64,000 bases of DNA from Mucilaginibacter mallensis (GTDB lineage Bacteria; Bacteroidota; Bacteroidia; Sphingobacteriales; Sphingobacteriaceae). The stretch's first letter is position 1. Every line of letters begins with the position of its first letter. The DNA lies in contig NZ_LT629740.1 in assembly GCF_900105165.1 (NCBI RefSeq), positions 4,278,001 to 4,342,000 of the forward strand. The letters run 5' to 3'. This document shows, in pieces, positions 53,419-63,094 of the stretch. The translations under genes and the position numbers were made by a program. The notes beneath the pieces were generated by a model. The model worked only from the letters and a program-made list of their open reading frames with translations. It was not told the origin of the DNA and ran no database searches.

Positions 53419-54450
53419 ATGGAATACAGACAATTAGGAGCATCCGGACTTCAGGTACCGGTACTTAGTTTCGGCACAGCCACTTTTGGCGGTGGTAATC
53501 AATTTTTTAAAGCCTGGGGCAATACCCAATTAGATGAAGCCAAAAAACTGGTGAATCTGTGCATTGATGCGGGGGTTAATCTTTTTGATACCGCCAATGT
53601 TTATTCCCGCGGTGTATCCGAAGAAATATTGGGTAAAGCATTGGAAGGTTTGCGCGATAAGGTTTTAATATCAACCAAAGCTACCTTTAAAATGGGCGAC
53701 GGGCCGAATGATTATGGTTCATCGCGCGAGCATTTGATAAAATCATGTGAGGACAGCCTGAGACGCTTGCAAACCGATCATATTGACATTTACCACATGC
53801 ACGGCTTTGATGCTAATACCCCGGTTGAGGAAACACTGCGCACGCTTGACGACCTGATCGCCAGCGGCAAAGTACGTTATATAGCCTGCTCAAATTTTTC
53901 GGGCTGGCATTTAATGAAATCGCTTTCGGCTTCAGAAAGATATGGCTGGGCAAAATATGTTGGGCACCAGGCTTATTACTCGCTGCTTGACCGTGAGTTT
54001 GAATGGGAGCTGATGCCTTTAGGTATTGATCAAAAAGTGGGTACTATAGTATGGAGCCCGCTATCATCAAGCCGTTTAAGCGGTAAATACCGCAGAGGGG
54101 CGCCAATTCCTGAAGATTCAAGGATCAGCCAGGGCGGTGCGCATGGCCCTGCAACCAATTTTGAGCGTTTATATAACATTGTTGATGCATTGGATGAGGT
54201 AGCCGAAGAAACCGGAAAATCGGTAGCGCAAATATCATTAAACTGGCTTTTACAAAGGCCAACGGTAGCCAACCTGGTAATAGGTGCCCGCAACGAAGAG
54301 CAATTAAAACAAAACCTTGAAGCTGTAGGATGGAACTTAACTACTGATCAGGTTAAAAAACTGGATGCCGCCAGTGATGCCGACCCGATTTACCCATACT
54401 GGCACCAACGCCAGGATACAAAGTTAATTCCTTTACCAAAGTTTTATTAA
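53419..54450 (+). CDS. Aldo/keto reductase
   Basis: 343 residues: FGTATFGGGNQFFKAWG, NLFDTANVYSRGVSEEILGK with catalytic Asp/Tyr, VLISTKATF with Lys, IYHMHGFD with His. The C-terminal NLVIGARNEEQLKQNLEAVG is the cofactor loop. Ends at its own terminator. Confidence 0.95.
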   Translation: MEYRQLGASGLQVPVLSFGTATFGGGNQFFKAWGNTQLDEAKKLVNLCIDAGVNLFDTANVYSRGVSEEILGKALEGLRDKVLISTKATFKMGDGPNDYGSSREHLIKSCEDSLRRLQTDHIDIYHMHGFDANTPVEETLRTLDDLIASGKVRYIACSNFSGWHLMKSLSASERYGWAKYVGHQAYYSLLDREFEWELMPLGIDQKVGTIVWSPLSSSRLSGKYRRGAPIPEDSRISQGGAHGPATNFERLYNIVDALDEVAEETGKSVAQISLNWLLQRPTVANLVIGARNEEQLKQNLEAVGWNLTTDQVKKLDAASDADPIYPYWHQRQDTKLIPLPKFY

Positions 54451-54500
54451 GCTGATTGGTTGCGGTGATGACACTGCAACTGGCTAATCATATATATTTG

Positions 54501-54531
54501 AGTGGCTGGTAATAATACCAGCCACTTTTTT
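54501..54531 (+). terminator. Intrinsic terminator of the aldo/keto reductase gene
   Basis: AGTGGCTGGTA / TACCAGCCACT (54501-54511 and 54516-54526), then TTTTT. Confidence 0.9.
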
Positions 54532-54646
54532 AATTCCCTCCCCTGGGAGGGGTGCGGTGGATTGAGATGTGGCAGGGAGGGGTTTATACGTTATAAAAGT
54601 AACGGACGAAACCCCTACCTCCCCTTCCCCAAGGAAGGAATCGCAC
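54532..54646 (+). repeat. 115-bp dispersed repeat, copy 2
   Basis: Plus-strand copy of the element at 34634-34746, with the same ends and middle blocks: AATTCCCTCCC, GTGGCAGGGAGG, ACCCCTACCTCCCCTTCCCC and GGAAGGAATCGCAC. Confidence 0.9.
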
Positions 54647-54689
54647 GGGCGCTGCTTTTATCGTCGTGGCTAGTATTCCCCAACCCATT

Positions 54690-55412
54690 TCATGACCAAA
54701 AACCTTTAGCCTTTATCTGTCCCGAAGAATAGCCTTGTAACCTCAGCATCCGGCGTAATTGACTTACCATCATGTTGTTTCCAGCCAGGTAAAACATGGT
54801 ATTTTCTAATGAGTAGTTTTGATCTGTAACCCATTGCATAAGGCTATGGTGACCATAAACATCATGCCTGCCAACAGTTTGTATAGATGCAGGGAAATAC
54901 TGGTTAAAAAAATCGCGGTGTTGCCCATCGGCCATTAATACAGCTCCTGAAAATCGTGCAGCAGGTAATACCATTTGCTGTAATGCCAGCATATGCCCCA
55001 GGCTGCTTTCATCGCCCAGGCTTATTATTGCCGGTGTTATTTCGGGTGCCTGATGACTGGTTCCTATTTTTAAATAGCTTACCTCATCATCCTTTTTAAG
55101 GTTATGTGCCCAATTAGTCCCAACCCCTTTGTGCGCGGCATCAATAAACAACGTGCAGGTATGCGTTTCAGCATCCCAGCCCGATGGCGAATAATCCCGG
55201 TAGGTAAATGTTTCAACCTTAAATTTTATGTAGGGTATTTCTGTCCATTGGTACATATCAGCACAAGGCAGATACAGGTCAATTTCAATAATTGTTGAGG
55301 GTTCCCAATGCCTTACCTCAAGCACTCTCCCTTTGTTTAATTGTGATGGCTCAAACCAGCGTTCGGCCTTTTGTTTTATTTTATGCAAAGTGGATGTTTC
55401 CATGTTTTTCAT
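54690..55412 (-). CDS. Siderophore-interacting FAD-binding protein
   Basis: About 240 residues from MKNMETST (55412). The FAD-binding barrel motif is FTYRDYSPSGWDAE, followed by the SIP-type reductase half (ISLGDESSLGHMLALQQ; FYLAGNNMMVSQLRRMLRLQ). Family members reduce ferric siderophores in the cytoplasm. Adjacent to an AraC regulator on the same strand. Confidence 0.88.
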   Translation of the reverse strand: MKNMETSTLHKIKQKAERWFEPSQLNKGRVLEVRHWEPSTIIEIDLYLPCADMYQWTEIPYIKFKVETFTYRDYSPSGWDAETHTCTLFIDAAHKGVGTNWAHNLKKDDEVSYLKIGTSHQAPEITPAIISLGDESSLGHMLALQQMVLPAARFSGAVLMADGQHRDFFNQYFPASIQTVGRHDVYGHHSLMQWVTDQNYSLENTMFYLAGNNMMVSQLRRMLRLQGYSSGQIKAKGFWS

Positions 55413-55478
55413 TTTGATAATACAAATAAACAGCACAATCACAGCAAAAAAAATGGCAGCTTCGGGGTAATGATTGGA

Positions 55479-56330
55479 CTATTTACGGTAGTTAGCCCGA
55501 AAACTCAATGGCGTGATATTGGTAGCTTTCTTAAATAATCTTGAAAAATAAGCATGATCTTCGTAACCCAACACATGGGCAATTTCTTTTACATTCATCT
55601 GACTATAATACAGCAGGCGCTTAGCTTCCAGTATCACCTCATTTTGCACCCAATAACTTACTGAAAAACCAGTCACTTTTTTGAGTGACTCATTGAGGTA
55701 TGACTCTGAAACATTCAGCTGTGAAGCATATGCCGACGGGCTTTTAAGCGTACGTACTTTTTGTACCAGTAGCTTTTTAAACTGATGCGACAACTGCGCC
55801 GGCCTTGATAAACTGGACCGCGAACTACTTAAACAAACAAAGCCGGCAGCCGCTATTCCTAAAAAAGACTGCAGCAGGGAATGTACAATGGAAATATTAA
55901 AAGGAGTTGGCTCATCCTGGTTATGTTTTTCATCAATTAAACCAAGCAGGCTGCAACATTGGTTTAATTGCCTTTCATCCAGGTAAAAAGGCTGCTGCAA
56001 TAATAATTGATTCTCAAAAACATCACGATAGTCGGGCGGGATCAGCAATGTATCAACAGCGACAAACCAACCATCAGCCTCGGTGGCACGGATACGATGG
56101 TGCACCTGACCCGGCAAAATATAATAAAGCGATGATTTTTGCAGGTGCAGTTCATCAAAGTCGATCATCAGCGAGGCAATTCCATCCTCCATCACGAAAA
56201 AGATATAATGATCGTCGCGATGCGCGCCCAGATCTTCACCTTTCCCCAACTTTTCATGTGGTACAAAATGCCTTATCTCAAGGCCTGAGCTTACCCTGTC
56301 CTGTAGCTGATGTACCGGGATATCTTTCAT
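55479..56330 (-). CDS. AraC-family regulator with cupin sensor
   Basis: 283 residues: N-terminal cupin (HRDDHYIFFVMEDGIASLMI; LPGQVHHRIRA) and C-terminal double HTH (LNVSESYLNESLKKVTGFSV; VKEIAHVLGYEDHAYFSRLF). Upstream of and probably controlling the SIP-like gene. Confidence 0.94.
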   Translation of the reverse strand: MKDIPVHQLQDRVSSGLEIRHFVPHEKLGKGEDLGAHRDDHYIFFVMEDGIASLMIDFDELHLQKSSLYYILPGQVHHRIRATEADGWFVAVDTLLIPPDYRDVFENQLLLQQPFYLDERQLNQCCSLLGLIDEKHNQDEPTPFNISIVHSLLQSFLGIAAAGFVCLSSSRSSLSRPAQLSHQFKKLLVQKVRTLKSPSAYASQLNVSESYLNESLKKVTGFSVSYWVQNEVILEAKRLLYYSQMNVKEIAHVLGYEDHAYFSRLFKKATNITPLSFRANYRK

Positions 56331-56386
56331 CGGCAGCTAAATTAAAAATTATCGGCATCAATACCCGTCCCAATCTGACCGTGGTA

Positions 56387-56734
56387 TCATCCTCTAAAAA
56401 ATTGTTCAAACACTATTTTTTCATTCACAACCTTATAAACGCAGATCTCTGCAAAACTTCTGGGGCCTATACTTTTAAAATCAACGGCCATAGTAAGTTT
56501 TACTGAGATATAACTGCCAGCAATAACCGGTTCTGAATATTCTATCCCATCAATTTTCACTAAACTATCTAAAAAGTCTTGTTCTTTGGCCAGCATCGTG
56601 GTTAAGCCCTCTCTCCTGCTGCCATCGGTTTCAATACTTACAATTTCAGTATCATATAACTCTTCCTGAGCCTTAACAAATTCGCCAGCCGAACAAAGTT
56701 CAATCAGCCTGTGTGCAATATCTTCTGTTTTCAT
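56387..56734 (-). CDS. SnoaL/NTF2-like protein
   Basis: 115 residues: ELCSAGEFVKAQEELYDTEI, an acceptor loop and the closing SFAEICVYKVVNEKIVFEQF. NTF2-like fold of unknown role. Confidence 0.85.
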   Translation of the reverse strand: MKTEDIAHRLIELCSAGEFVKAQEELYDTEIVSIETDGSRREGLTTMLAKEQDFLDSLVKIDGIEYSEPVIAGSYISVKLTMAVDFKSIGPRSFAEICVYKVVNEKIVFEQFFRG

Positions 56735-56814
56735 ATGTATTAGATGCTTTTGTAGCTCTGTTGTTTCAACATTTTTTAATTATTAAATTTGGCTAAATCA
56801 AAAGCCGCATTATT

Positions 56815-57360
56815 ATGGCAAAATTCTTTGATAGTATTCAGGACATTCACAAGGCATTTATTGAAAAACAAAAAATGTTCTTTACAGCCAGCGCCCCGCT
56901 TAGCGCCGACGGGCATGTTAACCTTTCGCCCAAAGGTATTGACAGTTTCAGGGTGCTGTCACCTAACCGCGTCGCATACATGGACATCATAGGCAGTGGC
57001 AACGAAACATCGGCACACCTGATGCAAAACGGGCGCATTACCATTATGTTTTGCGCCTTTGATGGCGCACCAAACATATTACGCCTATATGGCAACGGTT
57101 ATACTGTTTTGCCAGATGATGAGGAATGGCAGCAACTGGCCCCGCATTTTAAACTACAATTGGCTACCCGCCAGTTAATTGTTGCCGATATACATAAGGT
57201 GCAAACCTCCTGTGGTTTTAGTGTGCCTTATTATGAATATAAAGGCGAACGCGATCATGCTCAAAAATGGGCTGAACACAAGGGAGCAGATGGCCTGAAA
57301 AGCTATAAGCAAGAAAAAAACCGCATAAGCATGGATGGATTACACACAGCACTGTATTAA
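56815..57360 (+). CDS. Pyridoxamine 5'-phosphate oxidase-like flavin protein
   Basis: 181 residues with the split-barrel FMN-binding pattern: FFTASAPLSADGHVNLSPKG, VAYMDIIGSGNETSAHLMQN and ITIMFCAFDGAPNILRLYG. General flavin-dependent reductase/oxidase; substrate unknown. Confidence 0.92.
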   Translation: MAKFFDSIQDIHKAFIEKQKMFFTASAPLSADGHVNLSPKGIDSFRVLSPNRVAYMDIIGSGNETSAHLMQNGRITIMFCAFDGAPNILRLYGNGYTVLPDDEEWQQLAPHFKLQLATRQLIVADIHKVQTSCGFSVPYYEYKGERDHAQKWAEHKGADGLKSYKQEKNRISMDGLHTALY

Positions 57361-57429
57361 ATACTTTCATTAAGTTAGACTATATCTTAATGAAATTGAA
57401 TAAATTGCTTAAAATCTATCACCTTTATT

Positions 57430-59067
57430 ATGAAGCAATTCAAACTATTATTTTTTGCCTTGTTTGTACCCGCTGTATTATTTGCACAGCCCGATAGCCT
57501 TAAGCAAAAACAACAACTTGATTCACTCATTAAAAACACAAAAAGCTACCCGGTTATACCTTTTCATGATACACTGTTTAAATTATATAACCGACAGGGC
57601 AGCTTTACGCCGCGTGAACGCGCCGAAATTATTAGTCAGCGTATAGCCAAACTGGGCAACGATATTTCTTTTAATCCTGATTCTCTTATAGTCTCATCAT
57701 CAGATGAATCGGTAGATATCCTTTATAAGGATTACATAATTCTCTCCGTTTCAAATAAAGATGCCGCATTCCAAAACACCACTAAAGAAAAACTGGCAGC
57801 CGCTGAACGTGCCATTATTAACAAAGCAATTATAAAATACCAGGATGAAACCAGTTGGGAAACCTGGATTAAAGAGGGCTTATCGGCTTTGTTGGTTATT
57901 GTGTTGGTTATTGTATTTATTTACATAGCTAACAGACTGTTTAAATGGATACTTTCAAAAATTAACAAACTGTTTAATAAAGGCATAAAACTGAGCAACT
58001 ATGAGCTTTTAAATGCCGAGCAACAGTTTTTAGTTGTAAACTTTGTTTTAAAAGCCGCTAAATGGTTTATCATACTATTGCTTATCTACCTGGCTTTACC
58101 TGTACTGTTTGGTATATTCCCTTTTACACGTGATATATCAGACACCTTGCTGGGCTATATCACAAGTCCGTTAAAAAGAATAGGGCTGGCTATCTGGGAT
58201 TATGTTCCCAACCTTATTACCATTATCGTGCTGGTGTTTATATTCCATTACATCCTGCGCTTTATGCATTATATTAAATCCGAGATAGCAAAGGGCAACC
58301 TGGTTATCCCGGGTTTCTATCCCGACTGGGCCAGGCCTACCTATCAAATTTTACGGGTGCTGATACTGGCATTTATGTTTATTGTAATATTCCCTTATCT
58401 GCCGGGCTCTGAATCGCCAATTTTTAAAGGAGTATCCGTTTTTGTGGGTGTGCTGTTCACGTTTGGCTCAGCAGGTGCGCTTAGTAATGTGGTATCAGGG
58501 CTTGTTATGACCTATATGCGTTCCTTTAAATTGGGTGATCGCGTAAAACTCGGCGAGGTAACCGGAGATATAATTGAAAAAAACCTATTGGTAACCCGCA
58601 TCCGAACTATACATAATGAGATCATTTCCATTCCGAACTCTACCGTATTAAGTAGTCATACTATAAATTACAGCAGCGATGCGCAAGAGAAGGGGCTCAT
58701 TGTACATACCGAGGTAACCATTGGTTATGACGCCCCATGGCGGCAGGTTCACCAGTTATTAATTGATGCAGCACTGGAAACGGAACTGGTTGAAAAGGAG
58801 CCAATGCCCTATGTTTACCAAACCAGCCTTGATGATTATTATGTAACCTACCGCATTCATGCCCACACCAAGGCCCCCAACAGGCAATCGGTTATTTACT
58901 CGCACCTGCACGCCAATATACAGGATCATTTTAATAAGGCTGGAGTAGAGATCATGTCGCCGCACTACAAATCATTGCGCGATGGTAATGCCACTACCAT
59001 ACCTGCCGATTACCTTCCGAAAGACTACCAGGCACCGGCGTTTAATACGGCAGAACGGAAAAAGTAA
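57430..59067 (+). CDS. MscS-family mechanosensitive channel
   Basis: 545 residues: signal peptide, periplasmic part, about five membrane helices (about 150-350) and the conserved pore/beta domain (FTFGSAGALSNVVSGLVMTY, RSFKLGDRVKLGEVTGDIIE, IHNEIISIPNSTVLSS). Osmotic safety valve, larger than E. coli MscS. Confidence 0.94.
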   Translation: MKQFKLLFFALFVPAVLFAQPDSLKQKQQLDSLIKNTKSYPVIPFHDTLFKLYNRQGSFTPRERAEIISQRIAKLGNDISFNPDSLIVSSSDESVDILYKDYIILSVSNKDAAFQNTTKEKLAAAERAIINKAIIKYQDETSWETWIKEGLSALLVIVLVIVFIYIANRLFKWILSKINKLFNKGIKLSNYELLNAEQQFLVVNFVLKAAKWFIILLLIYLALPVLFGIFPFTRDISDTLLGYITSPLKRIGLAIWDYVPNLITIIVLVFIFHYILRFMHYIKSEIAKGNLVIPGFYPDWARPTYQILRVLILAFMFIVIFPYLPGSESPIFKGVSVFVGVLFTFGSAGALSNVVSGLVMTYMRSFKLGDRVKLGEVTGDIIEKNLLVTRIRTIHNEIISIPNSTVLSSHTINYSSDAQEKGLIVHTEVTIGYDAPWRQVHQLLIDAALETELVEKEPMPYVYQTSLDDYYVTYRIHAHTKAPNRQSVIYSHLHANIQDHFNKAGVEIMSPHYKSLRDGNATTIPADYLPKDYQAPAFNTAERKK

Positions 59068-59092
59068 TTTTAAGCCTGTAACCCTATAAAAG

Positions 59093-59120
59093 CCTTTCAA
59101 CAGCAATGAAAGGGTTTTTT
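59093..59120 (+). terminator. Intrinsic terminator of the MscS gene
   Basis: CCTTTCA / TGAAAGG (59093-59099 and 59107-59113) followed by GTTTTTT. Confidence 0.8.
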
Positions 59121-59226
59121 ATGTTGATTTTATAATTAAATAGTACTATGTATTGCATATTACTATGCTTAATTATATATTTGAATAATTAAATATTTAG
59201 CTATCACCTATTAAACTAAAAATCAA

Positions 59227-59577
59227 ATGAAAAAGCTGCAACTTATTATCCTTGTAATGTTAATGGCAACTGTTTTTACCGCATGTCATAGAGGGAGACA
59301 TACCACCATCGTTACAGAAAGCAATGGCGTATCCATTAAAATTGAATATGCAGGTGCTATACTGTTAAATGATGATAAAACCGATATTGAACAATTGTCG
59401 CACAACGCCTACATCAATTATAATAACAATGGCGATCAGCTGTATGTGGCCGATGATCCTGCAGGGCATTTGTTTTATGAGCTGAATGGCGATAAAACCA
59501 GTGTGTTAAATGGTCATGGTAAAACACTATTAGCCCAGGCCATTAAAATAATTGCCAAACATCAGTACATCAGGTAG
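59227..59577 (+). CDS. Small hypothetical lipoprotein (116 aa)
   Basis: Lipoprotein signal (ATVFTACHRG), then a beta-rich part (TIVTESNGVSIKIEYAGAIL; DQLYVADDPAGHLFYELNGD). Not recognised. Confidence 0.7.
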   Translation: MKKLQLIILVMLMATVFTACHRGRHTTIVTESNGVSIKIEYAGAILLNDDKTDIEQLSHNAYINYNNNGDQLYVADDPAGHLFYELNGDKTSVLNGHGKTLLAQAIKIIAKHQYIR

Positions 59578-59640
59578 TATTTTATAAACTGTAAACAAAT
59601 GCCTGGCATTGATTGTTTAGTTGAAGATCAATAACTTATC

Positions 59641-59985
59641 ATGAAAAAGGGTTTACTAATTGCTTTTATTATTTCTTCGTTTACTGCTAAGGCATCGGCA
59701 CAGGAAAAATTTTCATTAGCCCAATTTGAGAAATATGTAGGCAAAAAAGTAACCCTATGCGATACAGTTTACTCCTATAAAATATTTAACGATACCCTTA
59801 CCATGTTGAACATGGGAGGCAATTACCCCAATCAAAGATTTACAGTTGTTATTACCGGTAAGGAGATAGTTTTAAATTTTGATGATATAAAGGGTAAACA
59901 CATTTGTGTAACCGGCGATCTCTCCAAATATAAAGGCCGGCCCGAAGTGCTGATCTATCACCCCAACCAAATAGCGTTTAAATAG
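59641..59985 (+). CDS. Small secreted OB-fold-like protein, paralogue 2
   Basis: 114 residues with a signal peptide ending AKASAQ. YVGKKVTLCDTVYSYKIFND, NMGGNYPNQRFTVVITGKE and KHICVTGDLSKYKGRPEVLI match the gene at 44984-45361 position for position. Function unknown. Confidence 0.82.
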   Translation: MKKGLLIAFIISSFTAKASAQEKFSLAQFEKYVGKKVTLCDTVYSYKIFNDTLTMLNMGGNYPNQRFTVVITGKEIVLNFDDIKGKHICVTGDLSKYKGRPEVLIYHPNQIAFK

Positions 59986-59998
59986 CTATATCATAAAG

Positions 59999-60031
59999 AA
60001 AGCCGCATTGAAAACATCAATACGGCTTTTT
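59999..60031 (+). terminator. Intrinsic terminator after paralogue 2
   Basis: AAGCCGCATTG pairs with CAATACGGCTT (one mismatch), then TTT. Confidence 0.8.
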
Positions 60032-60054
60032 ATTTTATTTAGTTTTTTCGATAC

Positions 60055-60213
60055 CTATGGTTTCATAGCTTCAATAATGCCCGATGTATCATAATAAGAG
60101 CTTTCCACAGCAATTTTCCCATCCTTGTTAAACAGGTCGAAAGTTACTTCATAAAATCGAACCAAAAGCAGCCTCAAAAACGCACCAATAAAGTCCTTTA
60201 ACTTAAAGAAATT
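60055..60213 (-). pseudogene. Truncated NTF2-like C-terminal remnant
   Basis: An open minus-strand frame without start codon ends RFYEVTFDLFNKDGKIAVES, then SYYDTSGIIEAMKP and TAG. This is like the closing strands of SnoaL/NTF2-type proteins. The 5' part is missing: a stop lies about 50 codons upstream with no ATG between. It occupies most of the 59986-60252 gap. Confidence 0.45.
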
Positions 60214-60252
60214 AATTATTTAGTAATTTAATTCCGTTCTTATATTTACCTC

Positions 60253-62010
60253 ATGAACAGGATAAAGCACTTACTTGGATTTGATGATCCGGCCATGTCA
60301 TTAGAGAATAAACTCTTTAATGCCGTTTCCCTGATCATTGGCCTGAATATGCTCATATCATTGTTAATTAACATCATTCTGGGCTTTAGCATTCCTCTGA
60401 ATATTTTAGTAGTGCTGGTCGGTGTTTTGTCAGCCATGGCATTTTACAATAGCAGGGTTAAAGGATATAAAGAGAACACCGTTTTAATCTATGTTACCAT
60501 AGGTATTATACTATTTATACTTGGCTGGTTTTATAATGGCGGCATTGAAGGATCAACACCGCAGGAAGGCGTTTTTTTAATCGCCTTAATCACTATACTG
60601 GTTACACGTAAGTACCATCTGCTTTTCATCGGTATAATGGTAGCCGTTTTTTTAGGTTGCTTTTTTATAGAAAAGCAATTCCCGCAACTGCTATCACCGC
60701 CCGAAAGCGGTTCTACAAAAGAGTTGGATATACTTGTTTCATCTGTAACAGCTATGCTGATAATCGGTTTGTTGTTGGGGGTGCTTAAAAAGAGCCATGA
60801 AAGTGATAAAAACCGGCTAATTAAACAAAGTGAAGAACTGCTCTTATCACAAACAGAACTATCTGCCGCAAAGGACCAGGCTGAGGCGGCTACATTCGCC
60901 AAATCAAATTTCCTGGCTAATATGAGCCATGAAATACGCACACCATTGAATGGTATTATTGGTACTGCCCAGTTGCTTTCAAGATCGGCGCTTTTACCCG
61001 GACAGGAAGAATTGCTGCAAACTTTGCAGTCAAGCAGCAATCTGCTCATCAATATCATTAGCGATATCCTCGATCTTTCAAAAATTGAGGCCGACAAACT
61101 GGTGCTCATCCCATCTGATTTTGATATCAGGAAATGTATTAAAACCGTTATTGATATATGCCGCCCAGCTATTGATAATAAGACTATAAAACTCAGCTAT
61201 ACCATTGATAGTAAACTGGCTGATTATATAAATACCGATGAGAGCCGCCTGCAGCAAATATTGGTAAACCTGATAGGCAATGCCATTAAATTTACCGAAC
61301 AGGGATTTGTTACGCTCAACGTAACCGTAACGGGCAACCAGCTTAATACGCAGCAAGTAACTTTCCAGATAAGTGATAGTGGCATAGGTATAGGCGCTGA
61401 AACGCTTGAGCAGCTATTTAAACCATTTACACAGGCCAACACAACTACCATAAGAAAATACGGGGGCACAGGCTTAGGATTATCCATATGCAAAAAACTG
61501 GTGGAAATGATGGGCGGAAAAATCTGGGTGAAAAGCAAGGAAATGGAAGGCTCCATATTTAGTTTTAGCGTGCCCCTCCTAATTGCAAAAAATATTATGC
61601 CTGTTACCAACACTAAAATTACTGATACTAAAGGGCCGCACCGGTCCAAACCTCTGTGTATCTTGCTGGCCGAGGATAACAAAATGAATCAGTTAATTGC
61701 GCGCCGCATATTTGAAAAAATAGGCTACCCAATTGATATTGCTGACAACGGCTTGCTGGCTATTCAAAAACTGGAGCGGCAATCATACGACCTTATTTTT
61801 ATGGATATCCAAATGCCTGAAATGGATGGATTGCAGGCAACCCGCTATATACTTGATAAATATGGCGACAGCGCCCCTACCATTATAGCCATGACGGCAA
61901 ATGTGATGAGCGAGAATGAAATTGAATGTAAACAAGCCGGCATGAAGGATTTTTTAAGCAAGCCCTTTACCATTGATCACCTGGAAGCAATAATTAACAA
62001 ATGGGGATAA
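60253..62010 (+). CDS. Membrane hybrid histidine kinase with receiver domain
   Basis: 585 residues: about six N-terminal membrane helices (15-180), coiled coil, HisKA with His226 in FLANMSHEIRTPLNG, HATPase (LVNLIGNAIKFTEQG; YGGTGLGLSICKKLVEMMGG) and a C-terminal receiver with Asp518 in LIFMDIQMPEMDGLQ. No HPt or DNA-binding part, so it must pass phosphate to another protein. Confidence 0.95.
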   Translation: MNRIKHLLGFDDPAMSLENKLFNAVSLIIGLNMLISLLINIILGFSIPLNILVVLVGVLSAMAFYNSRVKGYKENTVLIYVTIGIILFILGWFYNGGIEGSTPQEGVFLIALITILVTRKYHLLFIGIMVAVFLGCFFIEKQFPQLLSPPESGSTKELDILVSSVTAMLIIGLLLGVLKKSHESDKNRLIKQSEELLLSQTELSAAKDQAEAATFAKSNFLANMSHEIRTPLNGIIGTAQLLSRSALLPGQEELLQTLQSSSNLLINIISDILDLSKIEADKLVLIPSDFDIRKCIKTVIDICRPAIDNKTIKLSYTIDSKLADYINTDESRLQQILVNLIGNAIKFTEQGFVTLNVTVTGNQLNTQQVTFQISDSGIGIGAETLEQLFKPFTQANTTTIRKYGGTGLGLSICKKLVEMMGGKIWVKSKEMEGSIFSFSVPLLIAKNIMPVTNTKITDTKGPHRSKPLCILLAEDNKMNQLIARRIFEKIGYPIDIADNGLLAIQKLERQSYDLIFMDIQMPEMDGLQATRYILDKYGDSAPTIIAMTANVMSENEIECKQAGMKDFLSKPFTIDHLEAIINKWG

Positions 62011-62066
62011 GCCATTGCTAACTAATGTATAATAAAACCTATCTTTAATAAAAGCGTTGGTAATTT

Positions 62067-62074
62067 AAGGAGGA
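62067..62074 (+). promoter_or_regulatory. Strong Shine-Dalgarno before trxA
   Basis: AAGGAGGA, 8 bp before the ATG at 62083. Such sites are uncommon in this window and suggest high translation. Confidence 0.6.
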
Positions 62075-62082
62075 ATAAACAA

Positions 62083-62379
62083 ATGGCAAATTTCCAGGAG
62101 ATCATAGCGTCAGACAAACCTGTACTGGTTGATTTTTCGGCTGAGTGGTGCGGCCCGTGTAAAATGATGCCGCCTATACTTAAACAGGTAAAAGATAACC
62201 TGGGCGATAAAGTAACCATTATAAAGGTTGATGTAGACAAAAACCCCGAAGCGGCCAATGCCTATAAAATACAGGGGGTGCCCACACTCATTGTATTTAA
62301 GAACGGGCAAACTAAATGGCGCCAAAGCGGTGTGGTACAGGCAAACCAGTTACAGCAAATTATTGAACAGTTTGTTTAA
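62083..62379 (+). CDS. trxA: Thioredoxin
   Basis: 98 residues, cytoplasmic disulfide reductase with the active site WCGPC (Cys23, Cys26), the cis-Pro in QGVPTLIVFKNG, and no signal peptide. Its last 20 bp overlap the end of the convergent PKD lipoprotein gene. Confidence 0.96.
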   Translation: MANFQEIIASDKPVLVDFSAEWCGPCKMMPPILKQVKDNLGDKVTIIKVDVDKNPEAANAYKIQGVPTLIVFKNGQTKWRQSGVVQANQLQQIIEQFV

Positions 62380-63034
62380 CCGCATCTGTTTTCGGGGCCA
62401 GCTTGCGCTTTATGGAATTTGTTTTTAATTGAGAGAACTGGTCAACATCTCCTTTGTTTGGAATAGCATTAACATAGATTTGGGTATTATTATCAATTAC
62501 CAGTACGTTATTGCTTAATGGCTTAATTGTGTATACAGGTACTACTACAAAGGTGCTGTCATTAGGCAATGTTCCGCCAACATATACCTGGCTGTTTGTG
62601 GTAAAAATGGTATCGGTGGTGCCTGACACTGTTGTTCCCACATTTGTAAAATTCATTAAATTGTTTGATCCGTCTATTCCATACGAAACCAGTGGAATAT
62701 CATAATCTGTTAAATTACGGATCTGGTAGCTTGCTGTACCGTTATGAACCGTTACAGACCGGGTAATCGTTGATGAACCATTTACATTAAGCCTGATAGT
62801 ATAAACACCAGCCTTAGCATAAGCATGCTGCGGCGACTGATCAGTGGAATAAGTTCCATCCCCAAACTCCCAACTATAGCTTTTGGCACTGGTAGATGTA
62901 TTAATGAAGGAAACTGCTTCTGTAAGATAATAGCTGTTTTTTGATGTGCTGAAAGAGGCTTTTCCAATATCATCCCTTTTACAGGCTGCCAATGAAAAAA
63001 TCGCTATTGTGATAAAAAGCAGGTTTTTCCTCAT
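62360..63034 (-). CDS. PKD-domain lipoprotein
   Basis: 224 residues: lipoprotein signal (FSLAACKRDD), a PKD fold at about 28-95 (SAKSYSWEFGDGTYSTDQSP; AYAKAGVYTIRL) and an unassigned C-terminal beta-rich part. Probably surface-exposed. Confidence 0.85.
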   Translation of the reverse strand: MRKNLLFITIAIFSLAACKRDDIGKASFSTSKNSYYLTEAVSFINTSTSAKSYSWEFGDGTYSTDQSPQHAYAKAGVYTIRLNVNGSSTITRSVTVHNGTASYQIRNLTDYDIPLVSYGIDGSNNLMNFTNVGTTVSGTTDTIFTTNSQVYVGGTLPNDSTFVVVPVYTIKPLSNNVLVIDNNTQIYVNAIPNKGDVDQFSQLKTNSIKRKLAPKTDAVKQTVQ

Positions 63035-63094
63035 AGTGATGAGTTTTGATTACAAGGTTGTGTTTACATTAACGATAGTAATCCATAAAAAGTA

